DNA of 20,845 bases from Patescibacteria group bacterium (GCA_023381035.1 JAMCTK010000061.1:1-20845), one strand, 5' to 3'; counted from the stretch's first letter, positions 1-7,943 are shown. Program-made: numbers and translations. Notes: generated from the letters alone by a model not told the origin.

Positions 1-657
1 CGGAGATGGTTTATCTTTATCTTTTTTAGTTTTTAGAATTATTTCTTTTTTATCTTTATTGCTCGCTTTTATTCCAATTGTCGGAGTAATTTTAATTGTT
101 GGTTTAATAGTTAAAATGGGTTTAATAGTTGGGGCTATTGTTGGAATATTGGTTGGCGCATTTGTGGAAACAGGACTATTTGTCGGAACGGGAGTTGGAC
201 CGGTAATGGTGATCGTTTTTTCCGAAGACCATGTTGGAGAACCGCAACTTGGAGTATATCTTCCCACCTTAAATAAATATTCACCAGAACCATTGTAAAA
301 AGGGTTTTCGATGTCGGGTTTAACTCTAAGCTTACCGCTCCAAGTCCCTTCTTTACTTAAATCAGAAGAGGATATTTTAAAATATGAAGTGCATCCTCCT
401 CCTGTTGCGTTACTCCAATTTCCATCATTGTTTTTGCTATAACCAAAATAATTACTACCGCTTGAATAAAAGACGCCTCTTAAATATGAATCGCTACTGC
501 AACCAGTGCAAAGTAGTGAAACTAAAACCTCAAAATCATTTGATTGATCAATTGACAGAGGGGTATCGGAGACAGATAACTGTACTGCAGCAAAAACAGG
601 AATATTGGAAAACAATATGACAACAACAGCTATTAATGTCCCAAAAAAAGTTTTCAC
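1..657 (-). CDS. Secreted protein with Pro/Thr stalk, 5' part only (runs off left edge)
   Basis: The minus strand is open from a GTG at 657-655 to the first base of the window, 219 codons without a stop. Residues 1-23 form a signal peptide (Lys, long hydrophobic core, VFA before the likely cleavage site). Residues 24-152 look like a beta-rich extracellular domain with four cysteines (50, 53, 89, 138) that could form disulfides. Residues 153-195 are a Thr/Pro/Ile-rich linker (GPTPVPTNSPVSTNAP and similar), followed by a Lys/Asp-rich stretch. This matches the head-plus-stalk layout common in surface proteins of Microgenomates-like bacteria; a membrane anchor may follow outside the window. The gene lies 57 bp downstream of the M23 hydrolase in the same orientation. 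No family is recognised and function is unknown. The GTG start has no clear Shine-Dalgarno; it was chosen because it directly precedes the signal peptide. Confidence 0.72.
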   Translation of the reverse strand, partial: MKTFFGTLIAVVVILFSNIPVFAAVQLSVSDTPLSIDQSNDFEVLVSLLCTGCSSDSYLRGVFYSSGSNYFGYSKNNDGNWSNATGGGCTSYFKISSSDLSKEGTWSGKLRVKPDIENPFYNGSGEYLFKVGRYTPSCGSPTWSSEKTITITGPTPVPTNSPVSTNAPTNIPTIAPTIKPILTIKPTIKITPTIGIKASNKDKKEIILKTKKDKDKPSP

Positions 658-673
658 TTTTATAGATAATAAA

Positions 674-702
674 AGTATTACTGTATTAAAGAAAAATATC
701 AA
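674..702 (-). promoter_or_regulatory. Possible promoter for the secreted stalk protein
   Basis: On the minus strand TTGATA (702-697) is followed after 17 nt by AATACT (679-674), 16 nt before the GTG start. The -10 matches only 4 of 6 consensus bases, so this is tentative. The gene could also be read from the upstream operon. Confidence 0.28.
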
Positions 703-714
703 TAGAGGGAGCGC

Positions 715-1920
715 TTAGTAGTTAACGTGTAGATAAAGTGAATCAATTCCATCTGCTTGCTTAACCTTTACATACCTTAAATATCCCCCTCCACAACGAA
801 TACTTCCCCTATATAGTTTCCCATCCTTCACTGAAATTACAGAAAGATCGTCTGAAACGATATCAATACCAGTGTGAGACGCCCCACCGTAAGCTCCTGT
901 TCTGGCATAAGCTGTCATACCGAAACCTTGAGTAATCGTTGGCTTGCCATTTATTGGCCATCTCCATGACCCTGAAAAACCGAATGAACCATCACATGAA
1001 CCATTAAAACAACCTAAATCCCAGTTAACATCCTGGGAGGAAAGATATCCTGTTGGACTAACAGTTCCACCGTTATTGTGAACCTCAAAGTGAAGATGTG
1101 TTCCGCTAGAGCAAGCCGAGACGCCAGATATAATAGATGCTATTCTTTCACCCTCTCTAGTATCTCCCATTTCAGTCTCAGAACCATAGCCCGCAGAAAT
1201 TCCGAGAATCGCTTGATACTCTGCTCTTGCTCTTGCAAGCATATCTTGATAATTTTCTTCATCATTTTGCGTTACCTGCAACAGCTTTTGCCTGCTCTTT
1301 TTTTCCTGATCAAGCTGCAATGTGTAACCTTCAAGCTCTTTTTTTAGCAATTCCACTTTTGATTTTTTTTCTTCGAAAATATTCTTTTGGTTTGCATAGT
1401 CTATTTTTGCCTGCTGGGTATCATAAATTAGTTTTTTATCATGAGCCTGAGCAATTCTTAAATAATTAAGCCTGGTAAAAAAATTAGACATGTTGTTTGA
1501 AGCAACTAAAACCTCAAATGATTGGGCTGAACCAACTTTATACGTTGCAACAATCCTGTTAATGAGCACTTGTGTTAAACCACTAAGATCTTTTTCTAAA
1601 TTATTTATTTTTTTAGTTGCAGTATCAATGTCAACTGATAAATTAAGTAGTTGTTCTTTTACTGAATCTATTCTGTATTGAGTTAGTTTTATTTGATTAT
1701 CCATTACTGCAATTTGGGAAGAAAGAGTTTTAACCTGCCCCTGTAAATCTTTCACTTTTGCCTCATACTCTTTAATTTTTTCCTGAAGCTGTTTCGCTTT
1801 TTCAGACGTGTCCGGAGCCGAAGTGGGGGTAGGAGTTTGAGCTAAACTATAACTCATTAAGCGAAAAAAGATAACGCTAAAAAAGATGATACATGATAAG
1901 AAAAATGTTTTTTTTAGCAT
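715..1920 (-). CDS. Secreted coiled-coil murein hydrolase (EnvC/PcsB-like) with permuted M23 domain
   Basis: A 401-aa exported protein, probably a peptidoglycan endopeptidase or hydrolase activator controlled by the FtsEX complex encoded just upstream. Residues 1-27 are a signal peptide ending in SLAQ, followed by a short PTPTSAP linker. Residues 38-235 are a long heptad-like coiled coil, as in EnvC and PcsB. The C-terminal part carries all M23 (LytM) hallmarks but in swapped order: the HLH motif (275-277, in SSGTHLHFEV) comes first. It is followed by WRWP (319-322), the QGFG turn (331-334), the HTGID zinc motif (349-353) and the YLH strand (396-398), which ends the protein. In ordinary M23 domains HxGxD precedes HxH. 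The likely zinc ligands (H349, D353, H277) are all present, so the enzyme may be active. It starts 10 nt after the ftsX stop, so it is probably in the same transcript. Confidence 0.87.
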   Translation of the reverse strand: MLKKTFFLSCIIFFSVIFFRLMSYSLAQTPTPTSAPDTSEKAKQLQEKIKEYEAKVKDLQGQVKTLSSQIAVMDNQIKLTQYRIDSVKEQLLNLSVDIDTATKKINNLEKDLSGLTQVLINRIVATYKVGSAQSFEVLVASNNMSNFFTRLNYLRIAQAHDKKLIYDTQQAKIDYANQKNIFEEKKSKVELLKKELEGYTLQLDQEKKSRQKLLQVTQNDEENYQDMLARARAEYQAILGISAGYGSETEMGDTREGERIASIISGVSACSSGTHLHFEVHNNGGTVSPTGYLSSQDVNWDLGCFNGSCDGSFGFSGSWRWPINGKPTITQGFGMTAYARTGAYGGASHTGIDIVSDDLSVISVKDGKLYRGSIRCGGGYLRYVKVKQADGIDSLYLHVNY

Positions 1921-1930
1921 AACAAAAATG

Positions 1931-2797
1931 CTATTTTAAATACCTGAGCACCGCGAGGAAGCTTGAAAAAGCTCCCAAGATTATTGCCAGGAGCAATTCT
2001 CCGCCGAGAAGAGAAAAGTAGAATAGTATGGGAATTGGGAAAACGGGAATTCCTCTCATAAAATCAGACAGGAAGGGAGTCGAATATAAGAGAACTGAGG
2101 AAGACAGTACCCATCCTATAACTGCCCCTGTAACACCGTAAAAAATACCTTCAAATACGAACGGCCATCTAATGTGCCATCTCGTCGCTCCAATTAGAGT
2201 CATTATCTCGATGTCTTCTTTTTTCTGAGAAATCTTAATTCCCGTAATTGTAATTATTATAAATACTGAAACCAATGACAGCACGAATATTAAGGCTATT
2301 CCAATTTTTCTAATAACATTTGTCCAGGATGTCAAAGTAGCGATTACATCTTTTTGAAAGACTACCTCTTGTATCGCTGGTGATGTTTTTAAGGTTTCGG
2401 AGACTGTATTTAGATCCTCTATTTTAATTGTTGAGATCTCAAGAGACGCTGGGAGAATATCGGCTGTAACCAAATCCAAGAGAAGCGGGTCGTTTTGATT
2501 TTGTTGTCTGTAAATTCTTAGCGCTTCTTCCTTGGAAACATATTTAATTGATGAAATTTTGCCTGTTGATTGCAAACTATTTTCCAAAGCATTTATATCC
2601 GTCTGCTTTGTTTCGCTTTTGAAAAAAGCTGTTACCTGAGGTCTTGATTCAAAGAAATTAATAACAGCTGAAGACCCATACAGTAAAAATCCAAAAAAAG
2701 AAATTGCCAAAAAAGTTAATGTCATAATTAGAATTGCTGCAAAAGCTTGGTATGGAGATCTTCTAATGTTGCGCCAGGTAGTTTTAGTGTATCTCAT
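1931..2797 (-). CDS. ftsX: Cell-division ABC transporter permease FtsX
   Basis: A 288-aa FtsX-type membrane protein. With FtsE it forms the ATP-driven switch that activates peptidoglycan hydrolases at the septum. TM1 is at about residues 18-42, followed by an extracellular loop (about 43-160) that would contact the hydrolase. TM2 (about 163-187), TM3 (about 213-240) and TM4 (about 258-285) follow. The cytoplasmic coupling segment between TM2 and TM3, EDIEIMTLIGATRWHIRWPF, is typical of the family, as is the N-terminal NIRRSPYQAF. Its ATG overlaps the ftsE stop by 4 nt (ATGA), which implies coupled translation. The next gene is the coiled-coil M23 protein, the expected partner. Length is normal (E. 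coli FtsX is about 350; Gram-positive forms about 300). Confidence 0.93.
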   Translation of the reverse strand: MRYTKTTWRNIRRSPYQAFAAILIMTLTFLAISFFGFLLYGSSAVINFFESRPQVTAFFKSETKQTDINALENSLQSTGKISSIKYVSKEEALRIYRQQNQNDPLLLDLVTADILPASLEISTIKIEDLNTVSETLKTSPAIQEVVFQKDVIATLTSWTNVIRKIGIALIFVLSLVSVFIIITITGIKISQKKEDIEIMTLIGATRWHIRWPFVFEGIFYGVTGAVIGWVLSSSVLLYSTPFLSDFMRGIPVFPIPILFYFSLLGGELLLAIILGAFSSFLAVLRYLK

Positions 2798-3519
2798 TTA
2801 TTTTCCTTTTCTTCCTTATGCTCTGTTTGTTTTCCAACATGAGCATGATCTGTTTTCTTCTGATGCAAATCTTTTACTACATGTCCTTTTTCAAGCTCGA
2901 CAACTCTTTTCTGCAGATTTTTAACAATATCCAAATTATGAGTTGCCATAAGCACAGTTGTCCCTTTTTCATTAATGTCTGACAAAAGTTTTATTATTTC
3001 CCAAGAGGTATTCATGTCCAAATTTCCGGTTGCCTCATCTGCTAATAAGATATCTGGAGAGAGCACCAGAGCTCTGGCAATTGCTGCTCGCTGCAACTCT
3101 CCTCCTGAAAGCTGAATCGGGAATTTATCTTTATGATTTTCCAAACCTACCTGCTGCAAAACCTCATCGACGCGTTTCTTGGCATCAGTTTGCATTCCGG
3201 AAATTTCAAGTGGAAGGATAACATTTTCAAAGATCGTGCGGTCTGTTAATAACTTTAAGTCCTGGAAAACCATACCAACCTTTTTTCTTAAATGGGGGAT
3301 TTGGGACTTTGGAAGCTTTCCTACGTCCCAATCATTAACAAGAATTGTTCCCTCAGTTGGAAGCATCTCTCGAATTATTAAGCGGAAGATAGAAGTCTTA
3401 CCTGACCCGCTTGGTCCAACCAAAAAAACAAATTCTCCTTTATTAACTGCCAGAGAAACGTTGGACAGACCAAAGACTCCTGTCCCGAATCTTTTGGAAA
3501 CTTTATCTAGCTTTATCAT
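2794..3519 (-). CDS. ftsE: Cell-division ATP-binding protein FtsE
   Basis: A 241-aa ABC ATPase, the cytoplasmic motor of FtsEX. All motifs are visible: Walker A GPSGSGKT (35-42), Q-loop Q86, signature LSGGE (137-141), Walker B ILLADE (157-162), D-loop (GNLD, 165-168) and the H-loop histidine (H194 in MATHN). FtsE-like features are the close overlap with ftsX and strong similarity over the whole core. The last 25 residues form a charged Lys/His/Glu tail (220-241) not needed for the core fold; its role is unknown. The ATG lies 2 nt after the stop of the upstream membrane-anchored protein. A LolD-type transporter ATPase is the main alternative, but the ftsX and hydrolase neighbours argue for FtsE. 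Confidence 0.95.
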   Translation of the reverse strand: MIKLDKVSKRFGTGVFGLSNVSLAVNKGEFVFLVGPSGSGKTSIFRLIIREMLPTEGTILVNDWDVGKLPKSQIPHLRKKVGMVFQDLKLLTDRTIFENVILPLEISGMQTDAKKRVDEVLQQVGLENHKDKFPIQLSGGELQRAAIARALVLSPDILLADEATGNLDMNTSWEIIKLLSDINEKGTTVLMATHNLDIVKNLQKRVVELEKGHVVKDLHQKKTDHAHVGKQTEHKEEKENK

Positions 3520-3521
3520 GA

Positions 3522-4004
3522 CTATTCTAAAACCTCGATTTTACCTACGTCCATTAACCAGCCCGCGTGTTGGGCTTTCTGAGTTTGACCCCATACTTTT
3601 AATTTCTTTCCTACGTATTTTCCTAAATCAACTGTCGAAGAGGTCATGTAGACATTTTGACTATCTCCTCCGGGTCTTACTAAATGATATGCGCCTTCAC
3701 CCTCAATTCCTCCTTCTTTTAATTTTCCTTCTGCTATATCCTTAAAAACACTTGTGTCTGAAGAGCCTTCAGTGGTTCCTTTCGGGATAGAGGAAGATTT
3801 AAGAGTATTTGTAACCTTGGAAACAGCACTTATTCCACCTTGATTGAAATAGTATCCTGTTCCAGCACCTAAAATTAAAGCGATAATAATAAATACAATT
3901 AATTTTGTGGTGAAAAAAACAGGACTGTTAGAATCAAAATTTCTAACAAGGGTTTTGCTATCGTCTAATTTTTCCATAGCGGTATAACATCTAGTAAACC
4001 ACAT
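3522..4004 (-). CDS. Membrane-anchored protein with small extracytoplasmic C-terminal domain
   Basis: A protein of up to 160 aa. A charged N-terminus is followed by one hydrophobic segment (about residues 33-52, KLIVFIIIALILGAGTGYYF), then a Ser/Thr/Gly-rich linker (about 55-105). A compact C-terminal segment (about 107-160) resembles a small beta-barrel: YMTSSTVDLGKYVGKKLKVW and GWLMDVGKIEVLE are alternating strand-like stretches, perhaps OB-like. No catalytic motif is visible. The gene is between prfB and ftsE with tight spacing, so it may be an envelope protein co-expressed with FtsEX. The ATG at 4004 gives 160 aa. An in-frame ATG at 3977 (MEKLDD) is equally plausible, since residues 1-9 look unlike the rest. 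Function unknown. Confidence 0.68.
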   Translation of the reverse strand: MWFTRCYTAMEKLDDSKTLVRNFDSNSPVFFTTKLIVFIIIALILGAGTGYYFNQGGISAVSKVTNTLKSSSIPKGTTEGSSDTSVFKDIAEGKLKEGGIEGEGAYHLVRPGGDSQNVYMTSSTVDLGKYVGKKLKVWGQTQKAQHAGWLMDVGKIEVLE

Positions 4005-4025
4005 TTTAGGCTTTTTGGCAACCTT

Positions 4026-5030
4026 TTAGAGCACGCGAAGTTCTTCTTCTATAAAATCATCAATATTTCCGTCTAAAACTGCTTCAGCGTTCGAGGTTTC
4101 GTAGTCTGTACGTAAATCCTTAACCATCTTGTAAGGATGCAATACGTAGGAGCGGATTTGATTTCCCCATCCAGGAGTTTTATAACCTCCTTTGAATTGT
4201 TCTTCTTGTTTTTTCCTATCCTCCTCTTGCTTAAGCCAAAGTTTTGCTTTTAGCATTTTAAGAGCAAATTCCCGGTTTTTACCCTGATAGCGCTCCGATT
4301 GAGCAGTTACTATAATTCCACTGGGCTTATGCTTTAAACGCACTGCTGTGGAAACTTTATTTACATTCTGTCCTCCATGTCCTCCCGATCTAAAAAAATC
4401 CCATTCCAAATCATCTTCTTTAAGAATAATTTGAGGATCATCGCCGATATCGGGCATAACTTCTGTCATGGCAAAAGAAGTTTGCCTCAGATTATCAGCA
4501 TTAAAAGGTGACTGCCTTACTAATCGATGCACTCCTGCTTCATTTTTCAAATATCCATATGCGTATTGTCCCGAAACAGAAAAGGTTATACTTTTTATTC
4601 CTGCCTCCTCACCTAGAGTTTGGTCAATAATTTCATAGCTCCACTTTTTTTTATCAAAAAACCTCGTATACATTCTATAAAGCATTTGTGCCCAATCCAT
4701 TGCTTCGACTCCTCCCTGACCGGAATGAATTGACATAATTACATCGCCTTTATCATATTGCCCGGAAAAATAAAGAAGGACTTCCAATTCTTTTAGCAAC
4801 TCTTCTGCTTCCTGGTGTTCTCCGCTAGAGTATAATTCCTCAAGAGTTTGCGCATCTGCGATTTCTTTCTGAAGAGTGGATAACTCTTTCATTTTTTCCG
4901 CGGCAACTTGATGATCTTGCCAAAAATTTTGGGAAACAGAAAGAGCTTCTATTTCTCTTGCAAGTTGTCTTTTTTTATCAATATCAAGCTTTTGAATAAG
5001 CTTATCTATTCTTTCTTTTAGGTCTTCCAT
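4026..5030 (-). CDS. prfB: Peptide chain release factor 2
   Basis: RF2 recognises UAA and UGA and triggers peptide release on the ribosome. The protein has the N-terminal helical domain, the SPF anticodon-like tripeptide that reads UGA (182-184 in the longer 342-aa version) and the catalytic GGQ loop ([10 protein letters not shown], 224-233). The C-terminal domain ends normally. The open frame reaches back to a TTG at 5054, but the ATG at 5030, 1 nt after the transporter stop, aligns with the usual RF2 N-terminus ([11 protein letters not shown]) and gives 334 aa. The reading frame is continuous: the autoregulatory UGA frameshift found near codon 25 of many bacterial prfB genes is absent. Presence of a normal RF2 argues against UGA recoding in this organism. 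Confidence 0.95.
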   Translation of the reverse strand: MEDLKERIDKLIQKLDIDKKRQLAREIEALSVSQNFWQDHQVAAEKMKELSTLQKEIADAQTLEELYSSGEHQEAEELLKELEVLLYFSGQYDKGDVIMSIHSGQGGVEAMDWAQMLYRMYTRFFDKKKWSYEIIDQTLGEEAGIKSITFSVSGQYAYGYLKNEAGVHRLVRQSPFNADNLRQTSFAMTEVMPDIGDDPQIILKEDDLEWDFFRSGGHGGQNVNKVSTAVRLKHKPSGIIVTAQSERYQGKNREFALKMLKAKLWLKQEEDRKKQEEQFKGGYKTPGWGNQIRSYVLHPYKMVKDLRTDYETSNAEAVLDGNIDDFIEEELRVL

Positions 5031-5031
5031 G

Positions 5032-6339
5032 TTATCTTCCCCCAAGAGACGCAAACATTATTATAGCGGATCCGCCCATGACGGCAAAAGTAAGCCACAA
5101 GAGGGCTGTGGAAATAGGAGCGTTTTTATGCTCACCCATGATCTTTTTGCTATTTGAAATTTTAGCAATCATAAAAATTAAGGGGACTGATGCTATACCA
5201 TTAAACACCGCAGTAAAAACCAGTGCTTTAATTGGATCTATTCCAATGAAATTTATTAAAAGACCTATTAAAGTTGCAAGTATGATAATTCCATAAAATC
5301 CATGAGCTTGTTTAAGTTTAAGAAATAACCCTTCTCTCCAATGAAATGTCTCAGATAGGGCATAGGATGCGGATCCTGCTAAAACAGGAACAGCTAAAAG
5401 GCCAATTCCTACAACTCCTGTTGCAAAAATGATTTTTGCAACAAACCCCGAATTCGGAAAAGTTGAGACAAGAGGCTCAAGAGCTTTAGCCGCGTCCGCT
5501 GCGGATGTAATATTTGTTATTCCGTTTGAATTCAAAACAGAAGCAGTTGTAATAATTATAAAGAAAGTTATCAATTCTGAAAAAAACATACCTAAAAACG
5601 TATCAATTCTTAAATTTCTCAGAAACCGCTTGCTAATTCTTGGAATTCCTCCATTTTGACCAACTCTTTTCTCTTCTACTTCTTCTTCAACTTCTTCAGA
5701 TGCCTGCCAAAAAAACATATAAGGAGAAATCGTTGTACCCAAAACTCCGGTCAAAATAAAGAAAAAGCTAAAATCAAATTGAATATTGGGAACAAAGACT
5801 GCCTTTAAAACAACAGGCCAGTTTTGACCAGCAATAATTGCCGTAACAGGATAGGCAAGAAGAGCAAGAGAAAGCCATTTTAATATTTTTGAATAAGTAG
5901 AGTAAGAGGTAAAAACTTCCAAACTGAGCATTAAGATTGTAAAGATTAGAGCCCAATGAACAAAAGACAAAGGGATAATTAATGACATAGACTCTGCCAT
6001 GGCGCCAATGTCAGCGCCAATATTGATTGTATTGGCAAATACCACTAATAAAACAATCATATAAAGAATTTTCTTGCTGTAATTATCTCTGACTACTGCT
6101 GCCAATCCCTTTCCGGTAACAGCGCCTATTCTCGCACAGGCCTCTTGAACAGCAGTCATAAGGGGATACATGAAGATTACAGTCCAAAGCTGTCCGTAAC
6201 CAAATTGTGCACCAGTTTGAGAATATGTTGCAATCCCTGACGGATCATCATCAGCAGCTCCGGTTATGATGCCGGGCCCAATAATTTTCGAAAATCTACT
6301 AATTGGGTTTAAAGTTTTTTGATCTTTTTCCTTAGCCAT
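5032..6339 (-). CDS. NRAMP-family divalent metal transporter, non-canonical subgroup
   Basis: A polytopic membrane protein of 435 aa from the ATG at 6339; a GTG at 6366 would add 9 residues. About 11 hydrophobic segments are spread along the chain. The opening [20 protein letters not shown] is characteristic of NRAMP-like (SLC11) proteins, but the TM1 metal-binding motif usually read as DPGN is DPSG here (41-44 in the 444-aa numbering). The TM6 motif usually MPH is replaced by ISPY (213-216), followed by an acidic stretch [12 protein letters not shown]. Mn/Fe selectivity therefore cannot be assumed; NRAMP-related proteins with altered sites are known to move other divalent ions. The ATG starts 1 nt after the stop of the preceding small gene, consistent with translational coupling. 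Confidence 0.85.
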   Translation of the reverse strand: MAKEKDQKTLNPISRFSKIIGPGIITGAADDDPSGIATYSQTGAQFGYGQLWTVIFMYPLMTAVQEACARIGAVTGKGLAAVVRDNYSKKILYMIVLLVVFANTINIGADIGAMAESMSLIIPLSFVHWALIFTILMLSLEVFTSYSTYSKILKWLSLALLAYPVTAIIAGQNWPVVLKAVFVPNIQFDFSFFFILTGVLGTTISPYMFFWQASEEVEEEVEEKRVGQNGGIPRISKRFLRNLRIDTFLGMFFSELITFFIIITTASVLNSNGITNITSAADAAKALEPLVSTFPNSGFVAKIIFATGVVGIGLLAVPVLAGSASYALSETFHWREGLFLKLKQAHGFYGIIILATLIGLLINFIGIDPIKALVFTAVFNGIASVPLIFMIAKISNSKKIMGEHKNAPISTALLWLTFAVMGGSAIIMFASLGGR

Positions 6340-6340
6340 T

Positions 6341-6697
6341 TTATAAACCGTTACAAATTTTTTCACACATGCTTCTAGCCTGACTACTGGGGTAATTCTG
6401 AATCGACTTTAAATCATTAATAACTTTTTGCATTTGAGGAGAAGAAGTAGCTACTTCCTCTACGTTGATTTTTGCAGCCTCACCTTTTATGTCTTCTATT
6501 TTTGACTGGACAACTTTTTGCAAATTGGGAACCTCCGTAGAAGCGTCTTTTACTACCCTTTGTGAATTAATCTGAGCAAAATACCCCCTCTTTAACCAAA
6601 CTCCAGCAACTAAAACAAAAATGATTAATGCTAAGACAAGAACAATCTTGCGAATATCCCATTCCGTTTCTGACTTTTTTTCTTTTTTTTCTGCCAT
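6341..6697 (-). CDS. Small single-pass membrane protein, first gene of the minus-strand operon
   Basis: A 118-aa protein: a Lys/Glu-rich cytoplasmic start (1-16), one transmembrane segment (about 18-35, IVLVLALIIFVLVAGVWL), then a likely extracytoplasmic part with helix-forming sequence and two cysteines near the end (MCEKICNGL). No family is recognised. It heads the run of genes ending with the envelope genes ftsEX and the M23 protein, with a promoter directly in front. The ATG is 6 nt after the -10 box, so the mRNA is predicted to be leaderless. Confidence 0.7.
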   Translation of the reverse strand: MAEKKEKKSETEWDIRKIVLVLALIIFVLVAGVWLKRGYFAQINSQRVVKDASTEVPNLQKVVQSKIEDIKGEAAKINVEEVATSSPQMQKVINDLKSIQNYPSSQARSMCEKICNGL

Positions 6698-6703
6698 AAA
6701 TTT

Positions 6704-6732
6704 ATTGTATTTAAAGCCTTGCTCTTTTGCAA
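6704..6732 (-). promoter_or_regulatory. Promoter of the minus-strand operon, predicted leaderless
   Basis: On the minus strand TTGCAA (6732-6727) and TACAAT (6709-6704) are separated by exactly 17 nt. The ATG at 6697 follows the -10 after 6 nt, where transcription would begin, so little or no 5' leader is expected. Confidence 0.6.
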
Positions 6733-6750
6733 ACCCATTTACAAAAAACC

Positions 6751-6779
6751 TTGTTGGTTTATTCTTAATACCTTATACT
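6751..6779 (+). promoter_or_regulatory. uppP promoter, predicted leaderless
   Basis: TTGTTG (6751-6756) and TATACT (6774-6779) are 17 nt apart. The GTG start at 6786 lies 6 nt after the -10, at the expected transcription start. It stands back to back with the minus-strand promoter, the two -35 boxes being 18 bp apart. Confidence 0.62.
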
Positions 6780-6785
6780 ATTTTA

Positions 6786-7562
6786 GTGAGCTACTTACAT
6801 GCATTTATTCTTTCTTTCGTTGAGGGGATAACGGAATTTCTACCAATTTCTTCAACCGGTCATCTAATATTAACCTCAAATTTACTTGATATTGCTCAGA
6901 CAAACTTTGTAAAGGATTTTGAAATTATTATCCAACTAGGCGCAATTTTTGCTGTAATCTTTTTATATTGGAAAACTCTTACGACAAATATTAAAGCGTG
7001 GAAAAGAATAGCGATTGCTTTTATCCCAACAGCAATTATTGGATTTATTTTATATAAAATTGTAAAAACTTTTTTACTGGGAAACACATATATTACCCTA
7101 GCTGCTCTTTTAATTGGTGGCATAATCCTTATAATTCTCGAGCTGATGTACAAAGAAAAGGAACACCACGCAAATAAGGTTGAAGAAATTAGCTATAAAA
7201 ATGCTTTTTTAATCGGAGTCGTTCAATCTCTTGCTATAGTCCCCGGAGTTTCAAGATCTGCCGCTACGGTTATAGGCGCCTTATTCTTAGGAACAAAAAG
7301 AAAAGCCGCGGTTGAATTTTCTTTTCTTTTGGCTATTCCGACAATGCTTGCTGCATCAGGACTTGATATATTAAAAAGTGATTTTATTTCCTACACTTCT
7401 CAACAATATATAGCTCTCTTTATTGGATTTTTCGGATCTTTTATTTTTGCAATTCTAGCAATTAAATTCTTACTGGATTTTATTAAAAAACATACTTTTA
7501 TACCTTTTGGTGTTTACAGAATAGTACTAGCCATTCTCTTCTGGCTTCTCATAATTAGATAA
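6786..7562 (+). CDS. uppP: Undecaprenyl-diphosphatase UppP (BacA)
   Basis: An integral membrane phosphatase that converts undecaprenyl diphosphate to the monophosphate, recycling the lipid carrier for peptidoglycan and surface glycans; it is also known as a bacitracin-resistance protein. With the GTG start at 6786 the protein has 258 aa, close to the usual 260-275. The family motifs are clear: EGITEFLPISSTGH (13-26) and PGVSRS (153-158), which supply catalytic Glu, Ser, His and Arg residues. Hydrophobic segments cover the rest. The frame is open further upstream to an ATG at 6621, but that would add 55 residues with no family match and would overlap the divergent gene and its promoter, so it is rejected. 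Confidence 0.93.
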   Translation: MSYLHAFILSFVEGITEFLPISSTGHLILTSNLLDIAQTNFVKDFEIIIQLGAIFAVIFLYWKTLTTNIKAWKRIAIAFIPTAIIGFILYKIVKTFLLGNTYITLAALLIGGIILIILELMYKEKEHHANKVEEISYKNAFLIGVVQSLAIVPGVSRSAATVIGALFLGTKRKAAVEFSFLLAIPTMLAASGLDILKSDFISYTSQQYIALFIGFFGSFIFAILAIKFLLDFIKKHTFIPFGVYRIVLAILFWLLIIR

Positions 7563-7564
7563 TG

Positions 7565-7573
7565 TGTTAGAAT
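7565..7573 (+). promoter_or_regulatory. Extended -10 promoter of the MazG-like gene
   Basis: TGTTAGAAT (TG at 7565-7566, hexamer TAGAAT 7568-7573) sits 7 nt before the ATG at 7581, again implying a leaderless or nearly leaderless mRNA. No good -35 is seen, as is usual for extended -10 promoters. The same nine bases recur before ileS. Confidence 0.5.
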
Positions 7574-7580
7574 AAAACAC

Positions 7581-7943
7581 ATGAATTTAAAAAATCTTCA
7601 GGAAAAAATAGGCGCTTTAGATGATAAGACAAAATTAAAATATATAGTAGAATCTCCCAAAGAAAGAGAGATTCTTGCAAAAACAGTAAAATTAAACGAG
7701 GAAGTTGGAGAATTGTGCAACGATATTTTAGGAATCCTAAAATTGCAGAGAAAATCAAAGCTTGATAAGTTCGATAAAAGAAATATCTACCAAGAATTTG
7801 CAGACGTAATTCTTACAGTTATTCAGCTCGCACATGCCGCAGGAGTGGATATAGAAAGAGCAGTTAATGATAAGATGAAAAAAATAGAACAAAGACTGGA
7901 AAAAGAAAAAAGAGAAAATGAAAACCTTCCAAGAAATATATAA
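7581..7943 (+). CDS. MazG-like nucleotide pyrophosphohydrolase
   Basis: A 120-aa all-alpha NTP pyrophosphohydrolase of the MazG/iMazG type, which hydrolyses (often damaged or non-canonical) NTPs to NMP and PPi with Mg2+. The metal-binding motifs are visible: EEVGE (40-44) on one helix and EFAD (72-75) on the next, about 30 residues apart. The C-terminus is a charged helix. Length fits single-domain members. Its stop lies inside the next gene, which starts 26 nt earlier, so translation is probably coupled. Together with the MGMT-like neighbour it suggests a nucleotide and DNA damage-control pair; that link is inferred from position only. The exact substrate cannot be read from the sequence. 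Confidence 0.8.
   Translation: MNLKNLQEKIGALDDKTKLKYIVESPKEREILAKTVKLNEEVGELCNDILGILKLQRKSKLDKFDKRNIYQEFADVILTVIQLAHAAGVDIERAVNDKMKKIEQRLEKEKRENENLPRNI

Noticed and set aside
59..298. Hydrophobic Gly/Val/Ile-rich small ORF resembling a membrane peptide
   Set aside because: It is the complement of the Pro/Thr/Ile stalk of the minus-strand secreted protein; the Val/Gly repeats come from reading Pro/Thr codons backwards.
3179..3745. 188-aa plus-strand ORF
   Set aside because: It lies antisense to ftsE and the anchored protein, both of which have clear coding signals; no motif of its own.
4940..5054. Programmed frameshift at the start of prfB
   Set aside because: The frame is continuous through the N-terminal region; no internal UGA is present.
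6621..6785. N-terminal extension of UppP
   Set aside because: It overlaps the divergent gene and its promoter, has no family match, and the GTG at 6786 fits both the family length and the promoter.
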